Source: Gemmatimonadota bacterium
GTDB lineage: Bacteria; Latescibacterota; UBA2968; UBA8231
Length of the DNA stretch: 6,310 bases
Reading direction: 5' to 3'
Assembly (NCBI GenBank): GCA_028875335.1
Contig: JAPPEF010000297.1
Location: forward strand, 1-6,310
Shown: positions 6,091-6,310 of the stretch, one piece after another
Numbering within the stretch: the first letter of the stretch is position 1
How the letters are laid out: every line of letters begins with the position of its first letter
Made by a program: the position numbers and the translations under genes
Notes under the pieces: model-generated
The model's database searches: none
What the model was told of the DNA's origin: nothing
What the model saw: only the letters and a program-made list of their open reading frames with translations

Positions 6091-6310
6091 ATGACCAACA
6101 TCGAGATCAAGGCACACTACCCCGACGTCGAGCGCGCCGAAGAAAACCTCAACGCCCTCGGCGCGGGGCTGGCGGGCACCTTCCACCAGAAGGACACCTA
6201 TTTCAACGTCGCCCAAGGGCGGCTCAAGCTGCGCGAGCTTGGAACCGACGAAGGCCATCTGATTTTCTACCACCGCGAGGACCTAACCGGCCCCAAACGC
6301 AGCGACTACG
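6091..6310 (+). CDS. CYTH-domain protein, class IV adenylate cyclase-like (3' end missing)
   Basis: The first 73 codons of a gene running off the right edge. The protein begins MTNIEIKAHYPD, with the EIK core of the CYTH charged strand, and continues with HQKDTYFNV (32-40), GRLKLRE (43-49), LIFYHRED (56-63) and GPKRSDY (67-73). This is the strand order seen in class IV adenylate cyclases (CyaB) and related triphosphate-binding tunnel proteins. These bind phosphate-rich ligands with metal ions and make cAMP or hydrolyse triphosphates; which applies cannot be told. About 100 further residues are expected beyond the window. No purine-rich ribosome binding site precedes the ATG, but the family N-terminus begins exactly here and a promoter-like pair lies upstream. 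The gene is divergent from the quinone oxidoreductase operon. The minus-strand frame at 5971-6273 is a shadow of it. Confidence 0.82.
   Translation, partial: MTNIEIKAHYPDVERAEENLNALGAGLAGTFHQKDTYFNVAQGRLKLRELGTDEGHLIFYHREDLTGPKRSDY

Noticed and set aside
5971..6273. 100-codon minus-strand frame across the divergent region
   Set aside because: It is antisense to the start of the CYTH gene, whose + strand translation shows EIK, GRLKLRE and GPK.SDY.

Overview
The window is GC-rich (by eye roughly 60%) bacterial chromosomal DNA. It is densely packed and has no tRNA, rRNA, CRISPR array, transposase or phage gene. Short intergenic gaps, AGGAG-type ribosome binding sites and a bacterial thioredoxin reductase fit an uncultured bacterium. 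The combination of a CehA/McbA-type PHP hydrolase, a C45 N-terminal-nucleophile hydrolase and a GTAGGGGC-type palindromic repeat recalls environmental groups such as Poribacteria, Latescibacteria or Entotheonella. That placement is inference from memory, not a taxonomic result.

Layout. On the + strand, the left edge cuts a D-2-hydroxyacid dehydrogenase of the glyoxylate/hydroxypyruvate reductase type, which ends at 647. A 153-bp gap follows; it carries two inverted copies of a 26-nt palindromic element (683-708 and 746-771) whose differences preserve the stem in each copy. Next come trxB (801-1736) and, 3 nt later, an rsmA/ksgA-type rRNA adenine dimethyltransferase (1740-2543). The methyltransferase has motifs that look closer to archaeal Dim1 than to ordinary bacterial KsgA. 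Its 3' end overlaps, tail to tail, a leftward operon.

The leftward (minus-strand) operon reads, in transcription order: a PIG3-type NAD(P)H:quinone oxidoreductase (5993-5019), a C45-family acyltransferase/peptidase with N-terminal nucleophile Cys104 (5009-3960), and a CehA/McbA-family PHP metallohydrolase (3948-2503). The gaps are 9 and 11 nt, and the second and third genes each have an AGGAG site in or beside the preceding stop codon, so the three are very probably co-transcribed. Two hydrolases of amide/ester/carbamate-related families next to a redox enzyme suggest a small catabolic or detoxification cassette of unknown substrate.

To the right, across a 97-bp divergent intergenic region with a good sigma70-like promoter, a CYTH-domain gene (class IV adenylate cyclase/triphosphatase fold) starts at 6091 and leaves the window.

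No clear new multi-gene defence or mobile system is visible. The items most worth a second look are the unassigned hydrolase operon, the Dim1-like methyltransferase and the covarying inverted repeat pair.
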